DNA from: Paracoccaceae bacterium | GTDB lineage: Bacteria > Pseudomonadota > Alphaproteobacteria > Rhodobacterales > Rhodobacteraceae | NCBI GenBank assembly: GCA_015485015.1 | Contig: WFUK01000403.1 | Coordinates: 1 to 19,140 of the forward strand | Direction of reading: 5' to 3' | DNA: 19,140 bases | Part shown: piece after piece, positions 15,684 to 19,140 of the stretch | Layout of the letters: each line of letters begins with the position of its first letter | Position numbering within the stretch: the first letter of the stretch is position 1 | The notes under the pieces: generated by a model | Database searches by the model: none | What the model saw: only the letters and a program-made list of their open reading frames with translations | Told to the model about the DNA's origin: nothing | Position numbers and translations under genes: made by a program

Positions 15684-16280
15684 ATGGCCCGTCGTCGCAA
15701 AAACCTGTCGGAAGAGGATCAAAAGCTGTGGGATCTGGTGAAGCAATCCGCTGAGCCTTTGCACGCGGTTAGCTATGCCGAGCCGCCAATAACCAAGGTG
15801 GTTATCCCCGAGGTTCACCGCCCGCGCGCTATTAAACCTTTCAAAATGGGTGGGCAAAAGAAGGAAGCCCGCCTGCGGATGGATCTGGCGAGCGACCCGA
15901 TGCAGCCGCTTTCCCGTATGCCGCAAGCCTTGGATAAGCGCACCCATGATCGTTTGCGAAAAGGGAAAAAATCACCCGAAGCGCGGATTGATTTGCACGG
16001 GATGACAGCGGCGCAGGCCCATAGCGTGTTGCGCGGGTTTATCCATTCCAGCCATGCGCGCGGGCTGCGGCTGGTGCTGGTCATTACCGGCAAGGGTAAT
16101 ACCACGCGCGAGGAAATCGGCATTATGCCGACCCGAAGCGGGGTGCTGCGCCATGCGCTGCCGCAATGGCTGGATGCGCCGGATATGCATCCTATGATCC
16201 TGCAAATCAGCTCGGCCCATCTGCGCCATGGCGGCGGCGGGGCCTATTATGTCTATCTCAAAAAGAAAGGCCGCAGCTAA
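15684..16280 (+). CDS. Smr-domain protein
   Basis: 198 residues. A basic, low-complexity N-terminal half (1-98) begins MARRRKNLSEEDQKLWDLVKQ. The Smr domain (about 99-195) has the RIDLHGMTAAQAHSVLRGFI motif (101-120), LVLVITGKGNTT (130-141) and HGGGGAYYVYLKK near the end. Smr domains resemble the C-terminus of MutS2 and several are nucleases acting on DNA or on RNA (ribosome rescue); the substrate of this short alphaproteobacterial form is not known to me. GAGGG lies about 8 bases before the ATG. It is the last gene of the Tim44-like/mltA/smr operon. Its final codons and stop form the arm and loop of the terminator hairpin at 16266-16292. Confidence 0.9.
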   Translation: MARRRKNLSEEDQKLWDLVKQSAEPLHAVSYAEPPITKVVIPEVHRPRAIKPFKMGGQKKEARLRMDLASDPMQPLSRMPQALDKRTHDRLRKGKKSPEARIDLHGMTAAQAHSVLRGFIHSSHARGLRLVLVITGKGNTTREEIGIMPTRSGVLRHALPQWLDAPDMHPMILQISSAHLRHGGGGAYYVYLKKKGRS

Positions 16281-16292
16281 GCCACGGCCTTT
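16260..16292 (-). terminator. Rho-independent terminator for the DUF2125-type gene, overlapping the smr stop
   Basis: On the minus strand, AAAGGCCG, an 11-base loop and CGGCCTTT form an 8-bp stem (16266-16292), directly followed by CTTTTTG, a good U-tract. It begins 20 bp after the DUF2125-type stop. On the plus strand the same stem overlaps the smr stop but is followed by GATATCTATTTT, a weaker tail, so it may stop smr transcripts less efficiently. Confidence 0.7.
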
Positions 16293-16311
16293 GATATCTA
16301 TTTTCACCCAA

Positions 16312-17796
16312 TCAGAACGGCAGTGGCACACCATTTGCGGTTACGCCCTGGGGCGAGAACTCGATGTCGGACACAAATTCGTCAGCCGCATTGCCGGGGC
16401 GGGCAAAGGCCATCATCATGCCCATCGCGATGCCGGCCTGATCTTGCGGGATAAGCCCGATCGATACCAGCCCGTTTACCAAGACCTGAATACCGGCGGC
16501 GGTAATGGTGACCTTGCCTGTCGGGAAGGGGAAGCCCATGGAATTATCGATGGTGGCTGCGCCTTCGGCGGTAACTTGAGCGCCACCTGCGGTGAATAGC
16601 ACCTCGTTAATGGTAATATCCTGCACGGCACCAATATCGGCGGGATTGCCGCTTTTGAAGGCGGCTTCAGGGTTGCTCCAGTCAATATTGGGCTGCACAT
16701 TGGCCGAAATATCAACAACGGCATTGATCGGATCCCGCGCAATAGCCTGACCGGGATCAAACATGGAATAGATCGATTCAGATACCGTTAAACCGCGAAA
16801 AGCCGCAACCACATTGGCTTCTTCAAAGCTGCCATGGTCTACGGTCGGGGTGCTAAGCTCGATTTTGATGCTGTCAAACCCAACGTCAAACGGTGGAAGC
16901 GGCATACCGCCAGCATTGAATTCGCTAAAGGAATATTGGGTAGAGCCAAGGGATTCGATAAAGTTCAGATAGCCGCCTTCGGCTCTGATTTTGACCTCGC
17001 CACCAGCCGAGGCCCCGTTATAGGCAATGCGCGCCTCGGGGCTGATCAATTTTGAAACGGCGGAGGAGGCCCCAAATCCGATTTCAACAAAAGCTGTGGT
17101 CGCGCCGCTCAAATAATCGAGAATGTTGCGCTCGTTATCATCGGCGATCAGCTGAAAGGCAATATTCGTGTTGGCCATGGTGCCATCACTGGCCATCTGG
17201 CCATCTGGCGAAACCACATCATAATTCATATCCAGCATCGCCAGCCCAAAAACGCCGCTCAGCATTTTGCTGGCCGGCGAGAAGGCAACGGTCTGGCTTA
17301 GATCGGTAAAGGTAATATCCAGCGCCTTGAAAACGGTGTCATTCGGATTTCCGGCGGTGAAGCCAAGACTATTGGCCGAAACTAGGAAATTCAGCGTTTC
17401 GGCGCCTTGGCCGCTGGTGATACCGTCCAGCGTCAGGGTTAGGCCGCTATTGGCGATGTTGATGATATGCTCGCCGGTATCGGGATCATTCACGGTGATC
17501 GAGGCGGAGGGCGAAAGGGTAAAGGTCACCTGCCCGGGGGTGGTGGCGGAGGGCACACCCTTGATCCAGTCAGCGGCGACGGTCATTTTCCCGTCGGGCG
17601 AAGACATCCAGAACCCGACATATTCAACCGAGCCATCGGCCCCGACATTGCGCGCGTCAAATGAAACGGTGGCGCCCTGGCTGCTGAGCATGCCCATGAT
17701 GCCTTCGGAAAACCCTGCAAAATCGTCTTGAGCCATAACGGGGGCGGCAAAGCCGATAGCAAGCGCGGTGGTGGCCATTAAAATGTGCTTTTTCAT
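16312..17796 (-). CDS. Exported DUF2125-type protein of unknown function
   Basis: 494 residues from the ATG at 17796 (MKKHILMATTALAIG), with AGGA 8 bases away; an ATG three codons upstream (17805) has the AGGA touching it and is less likely. A clear Sec signal peptide ends at PVMA before QDD (cleavage about 22/23). The mature part is glycine-, serine- and threonine-rich with alternating hydrophobic residues, suggesting an extended beta-rich fold, and contains few cysteines or obvious catalytic motifs. The C-terminal segment GLVSIGLIPQDQAGIAMGMMMAFARPGNAADEF and the ending GVPLPF look like the DUF2125 proteins of Rhodobacterales. Location is most likely periplasm or outer envelope. It follows hslU on the same strand after a gap with a hairpin, and ends before a terminator. 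Function is unknown. Confidence 0.78.
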   Translation of the reverse strand: MKKHILMATTALAIGFAAPVMAQDDFAGFSEGIMGMLSSQGATVSFDARNVGADGSVEYVGFWMSSPDGKMTVAADWIKGVPSATTPGQVTFTLSPSASITVNDPDTGEHIINIANSGLTLTLDGITSGQGAETLNFLVSANSLGFTAGNPNDTVFKALDITFTDLSQTVAFSPASKMLSGVFGLAMLDMNYDVVSPDGQMASDGTMANTNIAFQLIADDNERNILDYLSGATTAFVEIGFGASSAVSKLISPEARIAYNGASAGGEVKIRAEGGYLNFIESLGSTQYSFSEFNAGGMPLPPFDVGFDSIKIELSTPTVDHGSFEEANVVAAFRGLTVSESIYSMFDPGQAIARDPINAVVDISANVQPNIDWSNPEAAFKSGNPADIGAVQDITINEVLFTAGGAQVTAEGAATIDNSMGFPFPTGKVTITAAGIQVLVNGLVSIGLIPQDQAGIAMGMMMAFARPGNAADEFVSDIEFSPQGVTANGVPLPF

Positions 17797-17836
17797 AACT
17801 TTCATTCCTATAGTTGAAGAATCGATTCCAGCTTAC

Positions 17837-17856
17837 GCTTGGTTTTTTAACCAAGC
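17837..17856 (-). terminator. Hairpin between hslU and the DUF2125-type gene
   Basis: GCTTGGTT, TTTT loop, AACCAAGC: a perfect 8-bp stem with a four-base loop, 27 bp after the hslU stop. On the minus strand it is followed by GTAAGCTGG, not a T-run, so it is not a classical intrinsic terminator. It could protect the hslU 3' end, weaken readthrough, or mark the promoter region of the next gene. Confidence 0.45.
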
Positions 17857-17883
17857 AATCTTTAATGTAAAAACAACGGTATA

Positions 17884-19140
17884 TTACAATACATAGCGCG
17901 AAATATCGCTGCTCCGGCTAAGCTCACCCAGATGTTTTTCCACAAATTCCGCGCTCACAATCACGTGATCCCCGCTGCGATCCGGCGCTTCAAAGCTCAG
18001 CTCCTCAAATACCCGTTCCAGCACGGTATATAGCCTACGCGCGCCGATATTTTCGACCGACTGGTTTACATCAGCCGCAATTTTCGCCAGCGCCGCGATG
18101 CCCTCGGGGGTGAATTCGACCTTCACCGCCTCGGTCGCCATCAAGGCAGTATATTGCAGGGTCAGGGCGTTATCGGTTTCGGTCAGGATTCGCACAAAAT
18201 CCTGCTCGGTCAGGGCGCGCAGCTCAACGCGGATCGGCAGGCGGCCTTGCAATTCTGGCAAAAGATCGCTCGGCTTGGCGATATGAAACGCCCCCGAGGC
18301 GATAAACAGGATATGGTCGGTTTTTACCGGCCCGTGCTTGGTGGAAACGGTGGTGCCCTCGATCAGCGGCAGCAAATCCCGCTGCACCCCTTCTCGGGAA
18401 ACATCACCCCCCCGGGCATCAGAGCGGGCGCAAACCTTGTCTATTTCATCAAGGAAAACAATGCCATGCTGCTCTACCGCCTCAATCGCGCGCTTGTTAA
18501 CCACTTCCTCATCCAGCAGCTTATCGGCTTCCTCGGCGATTAACAGCTTATAGCTATCCGCCACCTTCACCTTGCGCCGCTTGGTGCGCCCGCCAAAAGC
18601 CCCGCCGAGCATTTCTCCTATGTTGAGCATCCCCATGCCCGCGCCGGGCTGTCCGGGGACATCCATCATCTGCATCGGATTGGAATTATCGGCCATTTCC
18701 AGCTCGATTTCCTTTTCGTCCAATATCCCGTCGCGCAGCTTTTTGCGAAACATATCGCGGGTTTGCTCGCGGGCATCAGAGCCGGCCAGCGCATCGATCA
18801 CCCGCTCCTCGGCCGCCGCATGCGCTTTGGCTTCCACATCTTCGCGCATGCGCTCGCGGGTCATCAGGATCGAGCTATCGATCAAATCCCGCACGATTTG
18901 CTCCACATCGCGGCCCACATAGCCCACTTCGGTAAATTTTGTCGCTTCGACTTTGAGGAAAGGCGCGTTGGCCAGCTTGGCAAGGCGGCGGGAAATTTCG
19001 GTTTTGCCAACACCGGTTGGCCCGATCATCAGGATGTTTTTCGGATATACCTCGTCGCGCAAATCGTCAGATAGCCTTTGCCGCCGCCAGCGATTGCGCA
19101 GGGCCACGGCCACGGCGCGCTTGGCGTCATTCTGGCCGAT
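17884..19140 (-). CDS. hslU: ATP-dependent protease ATPase subunit HslU (ClpY), 5' partial
   Basis: The frame is open to the right edge: residues [21 protein letters not shown] are visible, and about 17 N-terminal residues lie outside; GTG at 19113 is internal. 418 codons are present. Walker [10 protein letters not shown] is followed by [24 protein letters not shown] (pore-loop GYVGRD). The I domain contains a [25 protein letters not shown] stretch. Walker B is VFLDEIDKV, sensor and arginine-finger segments are FIASGAFH and [12 protein letters not shown], and [13 protein letters not shown] comes before the C-terminal ISRYVL tail that docks into HslV. HslU is the AAA+ unfoldase of the HslUV protease. 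hslV is not in the window; it may lie just past the right edge. Confidence 0.97.
   Translation of the reverse strand: MGQNDAKRAVAVALRNRWRRQRLSDDLRDEVYPKNILMIGPTGVGKTEISRRLAKLANAPFLKVEATKFTEVGYVGRDVEQIVRDLIDSSILMTRERMREDVEAKAHAAAEERVIDALAGSDAREQTRDMFRKKLRDGILDEKEIELEMADNSNPMQMMDVPGQPGAGMGMLNIGEMLGGAFGGRTKRRKVKVADSYKLLIAEEADKLLDEEVVNKRAIEAVEQHGIVFLDEIDKVCARSDARGGDVSREGVQRDLLPLIEGTTVSTKHGPVKTDHILFIASGAFHIAKPSDLLPELQGRLPIRVELRALTEQDFVRILTETDNALTLQYTALMATEAVKVEFTPEGIAALAKIAADVNQSVENIGARRLYTVLERVFEELSFEAPDRSGDHVIVSAEFVEKHLGELSRSSDISRYVL

Noticed and set aside
19111..19113. GTG as the start codon of hslU
   Set aside because: The upstream codons to the window edge encode the conserved [10 protein letters not shown] segment.

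Overview
This window looks like the replication-origin neighbourhood of an alphaproteobacterial chromosome, most like Rhodobacterales (Roseobacter group). The evidence is the conserved block parB-parA-rsmG-mnmG-mnmE-rho-hemJ-hemE, then an AT-rich gap, then maf-aroE-coaE-dnaQ with secB, fxsA, a Tim44-like gene, mltA, smr, a DUF2125-type gene and hslU. HemJ-type protoporphyrinogen oxidase, the FNVSRET-type RsmG N-terminus and the DUF2125-like protein also fit. I cannot name a genus. No rRNA, tRNA, CRISPR array, insertion sequence or prophage gene was seen.

Left part (1-9805): the 3' part of hemW and a small DUF454 membrane-protein gene read rightward and meet parB tail to tail. From parB to hemE everything is on the minus strand and tightly packed, with overlapping stops and starts in parA/parB, rsmG/parA and mnmG/rsmG: chromosome partitioning (ParA/ParB), 16S rRNA and tRNA-wobble modification (RsmG, MnmG/MnmE), Rho, and two heme-biosynthesis steps (HemJ, HemE). 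Two perfect 16-bp parS sites lie inside this block, one over the mnmG start codon and one in the 5' coding part of rsmG.

Centre (9806-10115): 310 bp without a gene, about 37% G+C by hand count, between the divergent genes hemE and maf. It carries near-consensus DnaA boxes, three copies of TTTTCCAC and an 18-bp AT palindrome. In Caulobacter the origin also lies beside hemE, so I call this the likely oriC.

Right part (10116-19140): maf-aroE-coaE-dnaQ form a rightward operon with overlapping genes (NTP pyrophosphatase, shikimate dehydrogenase, dephospho-CoA kinase, DNA polymerase III epsilon). Then come leftward secB and fxsA; rightward Tim44-like, mltA and smr; and leftward DUF2125-like and the hslU gene, which runs off the right edge.

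The genes are ordinary core genes. No undescribed system was found. The points most worth checking are the origin architecture, the parS sites embedded in genes, and the altered G3/G4 motifs of MnmE.
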